Shown: positions 1-6,580, counted from the first letter of the stretch. The stretch: 9,519 bases of DNA from an uncultured bacterium (GCA_903884125.1 CAISDR010000480.1:1-9519); one strand, 5' to 3'. Notes: generated by a model not told the origin, from the sequence alone. Translations and numbers: made by a program.

Positions 1-1182
1 ACCAGCATCCCTCATTGCGCCTGCGCGATCCATGTTGCCCCACTCCATCATCCAGACTTCATGGTTCACGCGATAGGACATATATGTGTGAACCCTGTCA
101 GCAGGGGTCGGGGCATAACCGTTGAGACCACTATCTGCAGGACGGAATATGCCACCTGGACGCAGCGTCCTTTGTACTTCGCGAAAGATTGCCTTCGACG
201 CTTCTTCAGTTACCTCGTGGTGGAACGAGGTGCTGGTAATGAGATCAAAATAATTATTCGGGAACCCATTGGCCTCTGCCAGACGCTGCGCATAATTGAC
301 ATTAAGACCTATCTGGTTTGCACGCTGATGAGCAAATCGGACCATTGGTCCGCTGACGTCGATGCCCCACACTTCTGCCTCGGGGAAGCGGCGCTTCAGC
401 GAAGCGGCCAATTGGCCGGGACCGGTTCCATTATCGAGAATGCGCCGCACCTTGCCATCCGCCGGTAGCGGCATGTTATTGGCGATCGCGTTATACATAT
501 AATCCTGATCATTTGCGTAATCGGTCAGGACGTTTACACCATAATAGTAAATTAGGCCGGCAAACGGATCGCCCATATAGCCGCCCACCTGATTGTGGAT
601 TTCATGCTTGGTATAATCTGGCGCATCCAAACCGGGGTTCAGTTCCAGCTTGCCCGGCCCTTTCTTGTCAGCGCTGGCCAACTTGTCTTCATAATAGCTG
701 CCATTGGCATGGAAGTGGTCGCGTAGCCGAACAAAAGCATCGTAATGGTTATCCAGGCCCAGGCGGGATACGCGCGCAATCACTGGATCATTTTGCAGTA
801 GCGCTACAATATCATGGAGCGTGCGGTCACTTGGCTTTTTCGGATCAATGCCATTTGCAATCAGAATGGCTTCACCGCGCTTTTTGCTGGCAGCAAACAT
901 TTGCGCCATCCACTTGCCACGGCCACCCAAAAAATCCTGATAGGACTCCAGGTCGAGATCCGGCAGACGGGTGTAGATGCCTTTTTTGCCGCGCGGCGCG
1001 TCGCCAGTCGGCAATACGACCCCACCGAACACAGCATCGGTCGCTGGGCTCTCTTCCTCAAGGGTACGCATTGCGGCCGATGCGGGCTCAACGCCAGCAG
1101 CTATGCTGCCACCGACTCCCAGCATAGATACCATAGACATCGCGCCCAATAAGGACCGGCGGTTGGTTTCAAGATCGTTCAT
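1..1182 (-). CDS. Tat-signal-bearing class I SAM-dependent methyltransferase (C-terminus cut by window edge)
   Basis: I translated an uninterrupted frame of 394 codons from ATG at 1182 to the window edge, so the C-terminus is missing. GGGGA lies 5 nt before the ATG. The N-terminus (NRRSLLG at residues 7-13, a weakly hydrophobic stretch to about 30, then ASA at 34-36) fits a twin-arginine signal peptide with a cleavage site. Residues about 40-240 are an unrecognised N-terminal region rich in charged and aromatic residues. A class I methyltransferase fold follows: motif I is LDNGTGPG (249-256), the ribose-binding acidic residue is D275 in WGIDVSG, motif IV is around FDLITST (312-318), and LRPGGIF (340-346) is the usual post-II loop. 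Such enzymes transfer methyl from SAM to a small molecule; the acceptor is unknown. It lies 113 nt downstream of the monooxygenase and is probably co-transcribed. Export would be odd because SAM is cytoplasmic. The methyltransferase call is firm, its location and substrate are not. Confidence 0.88.
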   Translation of the reverse strand, partial: MNDLETNRRSLLGAMSMVSMLGVGGSIAAGVEPASAAMRTLEEESPATDAVFGGVVLPTGDAPRGKKGIYTRLPDLDLESYQDFLGGRGKWMAQMFAASKKRGEAILIANGIDPKKPSDRTLHDIVALLQNDPVIARVSRLGLDNHYDAFVRLRDHFHANGSYYEDKLASADKKGPGKLELNPGLDAPDYTKHEIHNQVGGYMGDPFAGLIYYYGVNVLTDYANDQDYMYNAIANNMPLPADGKVRRILDNGTGPGQLAASLKRRFPEAEVWGIDVSGPMVRFAHQRANQIGLNVNYAQRLAEANGFPNNYFDLITSTSFHHEVTEEASKAIFREVQRTLRPGGIFRPADSGLNGYAPTPADRVHTYMSYRVNHEVWMMEWGNMDRAGAMRDAG

Positions 1183-1295
1183 AGCAATCCCCGGCAAAAA
1201 TTTGGAACACAGAAATTGTTCAATAGACGGCAGTGCGGCACTTCTAAGCAGGATTTTTCTTGGTGGGCCATTTTGGTATGCTCGGACATGTTCAT
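1179..1295 (-). CDS. possible translationally coupled 38-residue Cys-rich small protein
   Basis: An open frame of 38 codons fills the gap between the monooxygenase and the methyltransferase. Its ATG (1295-1293) shares one base with the monooxygenase TGA in a TGATG arrangement. Its TGA (1181-1179) overlaps the methyltransferase ATG as ATGA. The peptide has Cys at 16, 22, 29 and 34 and His at 6, 11 and 21, so metal binding or disulfides are conceivable. It has no clear ribosome binding site of its own, uses TTA, CTA and TTG leucine codons, and resembles no family I know. Any frame in this register must stop at ATGA, so the downstream overlap is partly automatic. It may be a coupling ORF or chance. 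Confidence 0.22.
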   Translation of the reverse strand: MNMSEHTKMAHQEKSCLEVPHCRLLNNFCVPNFCRGLL

Positions 1296-2467
1296 CAAAC
1301 TGGAACCATTACTGGATCATAGTTCACGACCGGACCGCGACTTGGCTTCAAATTCGGATATTCGTATGGATCAGTCTGATTGAGCGCGTCACCCTGCATG
1401 CGTGACATCTTCATCAGCATTGTGGTGCGTGGAAGACGATTGGCTTCGTATGCCTTGAAGGCGTCGTCATAATTCTTGTAGGACTTGAGACAGCGGATCA
1501 GGACCATGGCGTCTTCTATAGCCGATGTTGCACCTTGCGAAAGATAGGGCAACATCGGATGTGCTGCATCACCAAGCAATGTGGCGCGCCCCTGCTGCCA
1601 TGTCGCAAGCGGCTCACGATCACGCAGGGCCCATTTGAATATATCTTTCTCCGGCGCATGTTTGATTACCTGCTGACAGTCTTCGTGGAAGTCGGAGAAT
1701 AGATCGAGAAACTCCTGTCGTGAGCACGGATGCGACCACCCCTCCAGCTCCCAGGTATTGGTTTTGACAAGAGCCACACAGTTCAGCATCGTACCCGACC
1801 GGATCCCATAGCGGTTAAGTCCGGCACCGGGGCCCACAAATTTCAATGAGCGCCCGCCGGTCAAATACGGCTCCAGACTTGGCACCCTTGGAACCAGACA
1901 ACGGTAGGAGACCACGCCGGTGAATTCAGTCGGCACGGATTCACCGAACATTACCCTCTGCGCGACCGAAGAGATCCCATCGCATCCGACAAGAATGCCG
2001 CCTTCAGCAACATCACCATTCTCGAATGTTGCACGGACGCCATTTTTGTCCTGTTTGAAGTGCTTTAGCCTGTGTCCAAGAAATAGACTATTTGGCCGGA
2101 TTGCTTCGAATGCTTCAATCAGAACGTTATGTACATCCCCGCGATGGGCATTTCCGGTCTGCTCACATGAGGTTGGATGGGCCGTCCAGTCAAAGAAATG
2201 CTGGCCGGTGAGTACTTCAAGGGTCTGGTAATGAACAAAGGCGGCTCCCCTGGCTAAGGAGGAAACATCTTTTACCTTGTCCCAAACGCCAATCGCGTCG
2301 AAGACACGCATAGCGTTTACGGGAAGGGTCAGGCCGGCGCCCACTTCCTTCAGATCCGGCGCCTGCTCATGAACCTCAACCGGAAAGCCGGCCTGGGCAA
2401 GGCCGATTGCAAGCGTGAGCCCACCCAGCCCGCCGCCGATGACAAGAACTTTTTCAAGAGCGGTCAT
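1295..2467 (-). CDS. FAD-dependent aromatic-ring monooxygenase (salicylate / 3-hydroxybenzoate hydroxylase-like)
   Basis: This 390-residue protein is full length for single-component class A flavoprotein hydroxylases, which use NAD(P)H and O2 to hydroxylate an activated aromatic ring in the cytoplasm. The Rossmann dinucleotide motif GGGLGG is at 11-16, with ribose-binding E34 closing the second strand. R109 sits at the usual FAD-contact position. The DG motif GCDGISS (161-167) and the GD motif LLGDAAHPMLPYLSQGA (297-313) are both intact. The ATG at 2467 has a strong ribosome binding site, GGAAGGGGGG at 2472-2481. The stop is followed directly by a possible small ORF and then the methyltransferase, suggesting one operon. 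The nearest relatives I would expect are salicylate 1-hydroxylase, 3-hydroxybenzoate 6-hydroxylase and related nicotinate-pathway enzymes. The substrate cannot be assigned from sequence. The family is secure. Confidence 0.93.
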   Translation of the reverse strand: MTALEKVLVIGGGLGGLTLAIGLAQAGFPVEVHEQAPDLKEVGAGLTLPVNAMRVFDAIGVWDKVKDVSSLARGAAFVHYQTLEVLTGQHFFDWTAHPTSCEQTGNAHRGDVHNVLIEAFEAIRPNSLFLGHRLKHFKQDKNGVRATFENGDVAEGGILVGCDGISSVAQRVMFGESVPTEFTGVVSYRCLVPRVPSLEPYLTGGRSLKFVGPGAGLNRYGIRSGTMLNCVALVKTNTWELEGWSHPCSRQEFLDLFSDFHEDCQQVIKHAPEKDIFKWALRDREPLATWQQGRATLLGDAAHPMLPYLSQGATSAIEDAMVLIRCLKSYKNYDDAFKAYEANRLPRTTMLMKMSRMQGDALNQTDPYEYPNLKPSRGPVVNYDPVMVPV

Positions 2468-2641
2468 CGTACCCCCCTTCCAGTCGCACTTTTGTTTAAA
2501 GCACTGTCAGAAAACGGGTTGCAGACGACATAATTGCCGACGACGCAGCCCCTAGTGCTCTCGCGAAAAGTTGAATATGAGAGCCCGGCTCGGTTCATTT
2601 GTGTTTTCTCTGGTCTGATTGAACAGTGTTTGCTCAGAACC

Positions 2642-2651
2642 CCGATATCGG
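2642..2651. repeat. 10-bp perfect palindrome CCGATATCGG
   Basis: CCGATATCGG is its own reverse complement and lies about 75 bp from the larger palindrome at 2727-2741, sharing CCGATAT with it. In the gap upstream of the monooxygenase it could be a second, shortened operator half-site pair. At 10 bp it could equally be chance. Confidence 0.25.
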
Positions 2652-2726
2652 CACCCAACGCAGCCTGCACTGGGCCCTATTACCAGAACTGAGTTACGGC
2701 AAAATCGACAGGGGCTTCCCGCCGTA

Positions 2727-2741
2727 GTCCGATATTCGGTC
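2727..2741. promoter_or_regulatory. candidate operator: near-perfect 15-bp palindrome (copy 1)
   Basis: GTCCGATATTCGGTC is a 6-3-6 dyad with one mismatched outer pair. It is identical at 14 of 15 positions to the perfect palindrome at 8228-8242. It lies about 260 bp upstream of the monooxygenase ATG on the same strand. The size and symmetry suit a dimeric helix-turn-helix regulator such as the IclR or GntR proteins encoded here, but which protein binds, if any, is inference. Confidence 0.4.
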
Positions 2742-2784
2742 GGAAAATTGCGCCTCCAGGTCAAGCCGCCTGGCACTGATCTTG

Positions 2785-3603
2785 TTAATCCGTGGACGGT
2801 GGGGTCGTTTCCTGGGCTATCGCGGAAGTGGCGTTGACGGCCTCATTCTGCGAAAAGGCTGTCTCGATGGCACCGGCGACACACTGGATCCGGGCAAGGT
2901 ATCGCTCAACTGCTTCTTTGATCGCAGAAGGGTGATTAGGGAACCTCAAATGGACCCCCGCCAGATATTGCCCGTTCAGACAAACTGGGACAGCCAGAAC
3001 GCCCTCAGGCGCACTGGGTCTTGCAGACACCGCATACCCAAGGTCGCGAATTTGATCGAGTTCCGTGTTCGTGGGAGGGTCGTGAAGCTTGAGGTATTTT
3101 GGCGCTGTCGACAGCGCCGTAGCAATTAATTCACGGCGCACACTTTCAGTGCAATGTGCAAGAAACAATCGCCCCACGGCACCGTAAGTTACCGGGAAGG
3201 CAAATCCTTCCGGCAGGTAGTGGTGCGCCAATGGCGCCTCATGGTCCAGCGAAACCTGAAGGACGATTTCATGCCCGATTGGTGCCGTTAAACCTACTGG
3301 CAAAAGCACTTCCCGGCACAAGCTACGCAAAATCGGCCGTGCGACCTGAGCCAATGCGTTATCTCGATGATGGCCTTTTGCAAGCTGGCGGACTTTGTGG
3401 CTCAGCTGGAAACAGTGATTGTGTTCATTATAGATGACATACCCTTCAGCCACCAACGTATCCAGGATACGGTGTGCCGTAGTGCGAGGCACATTTATGC
3501 GCTTTGCGAGTTCGGCCGCAGTCATGCGCCCCGTCATGGACAGGGCCGTCAGCGCATTCATTCCCCGCCTGAGCGAACTTAAATGACGTCGGCCTGTGCT
3601 CAA
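2785..3603 (-). CDS. IclR-family transcriptional regulator
   Basis: This 272-residue protein has the length and two-domain layout of IclR regulators. A winged helix-turn-helix lies at about 8-75: the scaffold helix LRRGMNALTAL, then MTAAELAKRINVPRTTAHR as turn and recognition helix, then the wing with GYVIYNE. The effector-binding domain spans about 80-250, with the family-typical GRLFLAH (144-150) and GVLAVPV (201-207). The C-terminal tail, roughly 252-272, is low-complexity Ala/Thr/Pro. The frame starts at TTG (3603-3601), preceded 8 nt upstream by AGGAAAG; no ATG lies further upstream in frame before a stop, and the first internal ATG (residue 15) would cut the helix-turn-helix. It is divergent from the symporter pair and lies upstream of the monooxygenase, so it probably controls one or both. 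IclR proteins commonly sense aromatic or short organic acids. The ligand is unknown. Confidence 0.93.
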   Translation of the reverse strand: MSTGRRHLSSLRRGMNALTALSMTGRMTAAELAKRINVPRTTAHRILDTLVAEGYVIYNEHNHCFQLSHKVRQLAKGHHRDNALAQVARPILRSLCREVLLPVGLTAPIGHEIVLQVSLDHEAPLAHHYLPEGFAFPVTYGAVGRLFLAHCTESVRRELIATALSTAPKYLKLHDPPTNTELDQIRDLGYAVSARPSAPEGVLAVPVCLNGQYLAGVHLRFPNHPSAIKEAVERYLARIQCVAGAIETAFSQNEAVNATSAIAQETTPPSTD

Positions 3604-3710
3604 TAATTCAACTTTCCTAAAGCTTGCCGGATCCGGAAATGCCCAGTCCAGACTAGTTAAGATGGGACATACCCGTCAAATTTCCAACCGTGGCTGCTCC
3701 ACAGCCAACC

Positions 3711-3776
3711 GGCATGGCTAAATGGCTGCCATGCTTTGATTTTTGGCCTTAGCCATGCCAATTGCCATCCATGCCT
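3711..3776. repeat. clustered GGCATGGC/GCCATGCC inverted repeats
   Basis: GGCATGGCTAA (3711-3721) is repeated exactly inverted as TTAGCCATGCC (3749-3759). Between them, GCCATGC (3728-3734) can also pair with GCATGGC (3712-3718) around a 9-nt loop. A degenerate copy, GCCATCCATGCC, ends at 3776. The arrangement offers alternative pairings or several binding sites for one dimeric regulator, and it sits midway between the divergent genes where an autoregulating IclR would be expected to bind. Confidence 0.4.
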
Positions 3777-3792
3777 GCCGATCACAGTCTAA

Positions 3793-3814
3793 AACTGTCG
3801 ACAGTTGACAACTG
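3793..3814. promoter_or_regulatory. overlapping palindromes covering a TTGACA -35 box
   Basis: AACTGTCGACAGTT (3793-3806) is a perfect 14-bp palindrome. It overlaps CAGTTGACAACTG (3802-3814), a 5-3-5 dyad. The second dyad contains TTGACA (3805-3810), a consensus -35 hexamer reading towards the symporter pair. A regulator bound here would compete with or recruit RNA polymerase. The -10 region downstream is not a good match, so the promoter call is tentative. Confidence 0.42.
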
Positions 3815-3866
3815 ACCACGGACCATGTGACCTAGGCAAGTGACATTGCAGCTCTTGGGGGATGGC

Positions 3867-4109
3867 ATGATTGACGCGCCGGAATTTAAGAAACGGCGCC
3901 TTGGACGCCCGCTGATCCTGTCGCTGTTCGGGATGGCGATGATCAGCCCTGTTCCAATATATTCCGGATATCCGGACCTGGCGCCGACCTGGTTTTCGGC
4001 CAGTGTTCAAGGTGTCCCGTTATTTTCCGTGTTAGTGCTTTTGCTCATGGCTGGCATGGTCGGTCTGGCGCTGCTCTGCCTCGATGACCGGGGTGCGACC
4101 GATGCCTAA
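3867..4109 (+). CDS. small two-helix membrane protein, probable symporter partner
   Basis: An 80-residue protein with a basic N-terminus (KKRRLGR, 8-14) and two predicted membrane helices at about 14-32 and 50-72, joined by a Pro/Gly/aromatic loop, with an acidic C-terminus. The frame extends upstream to a GTG at 3840, but ATG at 3867 is preferred because GGGGGA sits 4 nt before it. Its stop lies inside the start of the symporter (ATGCCTAA, 4102-4109), indicating translational coupling. Small two-helix proteins of DUF485, DUF4212 or DUF3311 type are often encoded directly before solute:sodium symporters (YjcH before ActP is the known case), and this gene has the same place, size and topology. 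I cannot tell which of these families it belongs to. A role in assembling or tuning the symporter is inference. Confidence 0.75.
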   Translation: MIDAPEFKKRRLGRPLILSLFGMAMISPVPIYSGYPDLAPTWFSASVQGVPLFSVLVLLLMAGMVGLALLCLDDRGATDA

Positions 4110-5598
4110 TCTGGTCGCAATGACATGCTTTGGGGCGGTCGTTCTGGTAACGCTTGCGATCACGCGTTGGGCCGCCCGGCGAACTTCAGGACGCGAAGGG
4201 TTTTACGCGGCCAATGGCAGCATATCGGCCATGCAGAATGCACTGGCGATTGCAGGAGACTTTGTATCCGCTGCAACACTACTTGGCACCACGGCGATCT
4301 ACTTTGCCGCCGGCGTCGACAATATAATGTACCTGCTGCCCTTCCTGCTTGGTCTATGCCTTATGCTGGTCTGGATCGCAGGGCCGCTTCGGCAAATGGG
4401 CCGGTTCACCCTGGGTGATGTCGTCACGGCGCGGCTAAATAGCCCTGTGCTTCGAATTTATTCGGGCTTTAGTACCATAACGATCTCACTGATATATCTG
4501 GTTGGACAATTGGTTGGCGCTGGCGGTCTGATCTCGATCCTTTTTGGCATCCCATTCCTGGCAGCTGTGATCATCGTCGGCGCGTTGATGGCAATTTATG
4601 TAACCCTCGGCGGCATGATTGCAGCAACCTGGGTACAGGTCATAAAGGCAGCGGTCCTGCTGGTGGCGATTGGGGTGCTCGCCATCCTTTGCCTGGTAAA
4701 GGCAGGCGGTATTTCAGAAATTTACTCAAGAGCGGCAGCTGTGCACATAATGGGCCCGCGCTTGTTTGCCCTTGGTGGCCTGAAGATGAGCGCGTTTTCC
4801 GCTGTTTCTCTTGTTGCCGGGCTGGCATTCGGCACAATGGGGCTGCCACATCTCCTGATCCGGGCTTTCACGGTTCGCGACGCAAGCGAGAGCAAAAAGT
4901 CGGTAGCCATCGGAACCGCTATTATTGCCATAGTGCTGGGCGTCGTTTTCTTCGTTATTGCGCCCGCCACCGTGGCATTTGTCTATGGCGTGCCGGAATT
5001 CCAGGACCAGGCAGGCGGACTGCTGGGCGGTACCAACATGGCCGTTGTCCATCTGGCGTCGGCAATCGGGGGTCAATCCCTGTTTGGCATTATCGCCGCC
5101 GTGGCATTCGCAACGATTCTTGCCGTTGTAGCGGGCCTGACAGTTTCCATCGCTTCTGCCGCAGCACACGATATCTTCGCAACCCTGACGAAGCAGAGAT
5201 TTTCTGATGAAGGGCACGAACTTTGGGTATTTCGGATCGCTGCCACATCAGCCTCACTTGTGGCCGTGATCTTAGCAGTGCTGCTTCAGCATGAAAATGT
5301 AGCCGTACTGATTGCTGGCGCCCTGGTAATCGCGGCGAGCGCCAATTTTCCTGTACTATTCCTTGTAATCTATTGGCGGGGGCTGACGGTAGCGGGAGCT
5401 GTGACCGGGGGGCTGACCGGGCTCTTTTCAGCCCTTACCCTGTTAATCCTGAGCCCATCGGTCTGGGTTAAGGTTTTGGGATTTAGCGCTCCCATCTTTC
5501 CATCGGAATATCCGACCCTGATTACCATGCCCCTTGCATTCATGACCTGCTGGCTGGTTTCGAAATTTACGCAAGCGACCCCAACAGGCAAGGCTTAA
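4102..5598 (+). CDS. sodium:solute symporter, ActP/MctC-like monocarboxylate permease
   Basis: A 498-residue, strongly hydrophobic inner-membrane protein with about 13 predicted helices, the normal size for the solute:sodium symporter family. Features typical of the acetate/monocarboxylate branch are the N-terminal YAANGSISAMQNALAIAGDF with ASAATLLG-like helix 2, the RFTLGDVV segment with R and G conserved before helix 4, GLPHLLIRAFTVRDA in the central loop, and the helix carrying AGLTVSIASAAAHD, which supplies the serines of the Na2 site. An in-frame ATG at 4084 gives six more residues but lacks a ribosome binding site; ATG at 4102 has GGGG 8 nt upstream. It overlaps the small membrane protein by 8 nt. 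The probable substrate is a short organic acid such as acetate, pyruvate or propionate, or an acid produced in the adjacent catabolic route. Divergent placement from IclR suggests control by it. Confidence 0.92.
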   Translation: MPNLVAMTCFGAVVLVTLAITRWAARRTSGREGFYAANGSISAMQNALAIAGDFVSAATLLGTTAIYFAAGVDNIMYLLPFLLGLCLMLVWIAGPLRQMGRFTLGDVVTARLNSPVLRIYSGFSTITISLIYLVGQLVGAGGLISILFGIPFLAAVIIVGALMAIYVTLGGMIAATWVQVIKAAVLLVAIGVLAILCLVKAGGISEIYSRAAAVHIMGPRLFALGGLKMSAFSAVSLVAGLAFGTMGLPHLLIRAFTVRDASESKKSVAIGTAIIAIVLGVVFFVIAPATVAFVYGVPEFQDQAGGLLGGTNMAVVHLASAIGGQSLFGIIAAVAFATILAVVAGLTVSIASAAAHDIFATLTKQRFSDEGHELWVFRIAATSASLVAVILAVLLQHENVAVLIAGALVIAASANFPVLFLVIYWRGLTVAGAVTGGLTGLFSALTLLILSPSVWVKVLGFSAPIFPSEYPTLITMPLAFMTCWLVSKFTQATPTGKA

Positions 5599-5817
5599 CA
5601 CCTAAGTCTTTGTAATCGGCCATCCGTAAACCACTGCGGTGGCCACCAAATAGACTATGACGCCTATGCCAGTCCGTTGGGTTGGAAGTCGCATAGGGAC
5701 TGCCACGTCTGGTGGCAGGAAGATCGCGCCGCCTTTGGCAAGCCAATCCAATAATCTGTGCTTGCGCGATACAACCGCTTCAATCCAATATAAATTGTAA
5801 AAAAGGAAGCGTGTCCG
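5599..5817 (+). promoter_or_regulatory. leader/promoter region of the GntR regulator with several dyads
   Basis: 219 bp hold four inverted repeats: GGTGGCCACC (5638-5647), CCTATGC/GCATAGG (5663-5669 with 5691-5697, 21-nt loop), CTGCCAC-GTCTG-GTGGCAG (5700-5718, 7-bp stem) and TTGGC-AA-GCCAA (5735-5746). None is followed by a T-run, so a Rho-independent terminator for the symporter is not evident. TATAAA at 5789-5794 is a possible -10, but I found no well-spaced -35. AGGAAG at 5804-5809 is the GntR ribosome binding site. One of the dyads may be an autoregulatory operator. Confidence 0.4.
5700..5718. repeat. 7-bp stem, 5-nt loop hairpin
   Basis: CTGCCAC and GTGGCAG are perfect complements around GTCTG. 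The hairpin lies about 100 bp after the symporter stop and 100 bp before the GntR start. It lacks a following T-run in either direction, so it could protect an mRNA end or be an operator, but it is not a typical intrinsic terminator. Confidence 0.35.
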
Positions 5818-6555
5818 ATGCCTTTGAATCGCCCAATTATTGCCCGCTCACTCGTGGATGAAGCGTTCGAGCGCATTGCCAATGCCATTGTCGTGGGCGA
5901 GATCGAGCCTGGGGAGCGTATTCTAGAGGCATCTCTGGCGCGGCAATTAGGCATTAGCCGGGGCGTGTTACGCGAGGCGATGCAGCGGCTGGAGGGGTTG
6001 AAACTCGTCAGCCGAACTTCAAACATCGGGGTTCGTGTTGTGGGCCTGTCCAAGGAAGACCTGTTCGAACTCTATACCATGCGGGAAGCTCTCGAAGGCA
6101 TGGCAGCGCGATTGGCCGCGACTAATATCACCGATGATGAAATAATGGCCTTGAAAGCATTGCTAGGTCGACACGGTCAGAGCAAGGACCTGCAGCAGGG
6201 TGATGGCTATTACCAATATTTTGCCGACGAGGATTTCCATGTATTCCTGGTCCGCGCAAGCCGCAATAGCCGTCTAGAGCGATTGCTGTGCAATGAACTG
6301 TTCTTTCAACTTCGCCTCTACCGCTACAGGTCAGGATCGCGTCCAGGTCGCGCCAAAGAAGCCTACGCCGAACACCAAGCCGTTGTCGATGCAATCGCCG
6401 CCCGTGACCCGGACAGGGCGGAAGCCGCCATACGAAAACACTTGCGCCATGCCCGGGAAAATCTGAAATGGAGCGATGATCCCGGCCTCGCCCCACCAAA
6501 ACCCAAGGCCCCCAAAAGACCTAAATCAGCAGCAAACAGAACGATCACCTGGTGA
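5818..6555 (+). CDS. GntR-family regulator, FadR subfamily with FCD domain
   Basis: A 245-residue protein with the GntR winged helix-turn-helix at about 10-78: GEIEPGERILEASLARQLG, then ISRGVLREAMQRLE as the recognition helix and a wing at GVRVV. The all-helical FCD effector domain spans about 82-216. It keeps the metal-binding set of this subfamily: D137 and H141 (D-x3-H), H186 (EHQ) and H208 (KHL), so it probably binds a metal-coordinated carboxylate ligand. After the last helix comes a Pro/Lys-rich basic tail (about 222-245) that is not part of the usual fold. The ATG at 5818 has AGGAAG at a good distance. It converges with the flavoprotein gene, 30 bp apart, and follows the symporter on the same strand. 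Candidate targets are the flavoprotein/molybdenum hydroxylase unit or the symporter. The ligand is unknown. Confidence 0.93.
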   Translation: MPLNRPIIARSLVDEAFERIANAIVVGEIEPGERILEASLARQLGISRGVLREAMQRLEGLKLVSRTSNIGVRVVGLSKEDLFELYTMREALEGMAARLAATNITDDEIMALKALLGRHGQSKDLQQGDGYYQYFADEDFHVFLVRASRNSRLERLLCNELFFQLRLYRYRSGSRPGRAKEAYAEHQAVVDAIAARDPDRAEAAIRKHLRHARENLKWSDDPGLAPPKPKAPKRPKSAANRTITW

Positions 6556-6580
6556 CATTCGCTACGGCTTGCATGTGTAA

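Larger units (their letters stand above)
2468..2784 (-). promoter_or_regulatory. 317-bp gene-free stretch upstream of the monooxygenase
   Basis: No convincing gene is present between IclR and the monooxygenase. Reading in the minus direction from the IclR stop, there is a 5-bp stem (CCAGG/CCTGG, 2756-2773) followed some 9 nt later by TTTT, only a weak terminator candidate. Then come the palindrome at 2727-2741, a second palindrome CCGATATCGG at 2642-2651, and finally the purine-rich ribosome binding site at 2472-2481. Short minus-strand frames here (one ending in ATGA overlap with the monooxygenase start) match nothing I recognise. I found no clear sigma-70 -35/-10 pair. A separate promoter and operator for the monooxygenase unit is likely from the spacing alone. 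Confidence 0.45.
3604..3866. promoter_or_regulatory. divergent intergenic control region between IclR and the symporter pair
   Basis: 263 bp separate the IclR TTG from the small membrane protein ATG and must hold both promoters. Several dyads occur: TGGCTG/CAGCCA (3691-3707), the GGCATGGC cluster (3711-3776) and the overlapping palindromes at 3793-3814. The consensus -35 hexamer TTGACA is at 3805-3810 on the plus strand, but the matching -10 about 17 nt further is poor, suggesting an activator-dependent promoter. On the minus strand TTGACG near 3675 is a possible -35 for IclR, again with a weak -10. CCGGATCCGG at 3628-3637 lies just upstream of the IclR start. Confidence 0.6.

Noticed and set aside
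61..1405. Several plus-strand frames of 112-204 codons
   Set aside because: They are antisense to the methyltransferase, whose minus-strand frame is open over 394 codons with clear motifs.
2464..2670. 68-codon minus-strand frame ending in ATGA overlap with the monooxygenase start
   Set aside because: It starts at GTG without a ribosome binding site and resembles no family. The ATGA overlap is automatic for any frame in this register. The strong ribosome binding site inside it belongs to the monooxygenase.
2745..2776. Intrinsic terminator after IclR
   Set aside because: The stem is only 5 bp and the T-run begins about 9 nt after it, too far for a confident call.
3963..3976. Perfect 14-bp palindrome TCCGGATATCCGGA
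   Set aside because: It lies inside the small membrane protein coding region and is explained by its Tyr-Ser-Gly-Tyr-Pro codons; there is no regulatory context.
4084..4101. Upstream ATG for the symporter
   Set aside because: It lacks a ribosome binding site and would deepen the overlap; ATG at 4102 has GGGG at 8 nt.
5503..5515. Dyad TCGGAATATCCGA resembling the candidate operator
   Set aside because: It is within the symporter coding sequence and its arms differ from the GACCGA/TCGGTC arms of the other two sites.
5664..6053. 129-codon minus-strand frame
   Set aside because: It is mostly antisense to the GntR helix-turn-helix region, which has clear family motifs; the antisense product looks like low-complexity Arg/Ser sequence.
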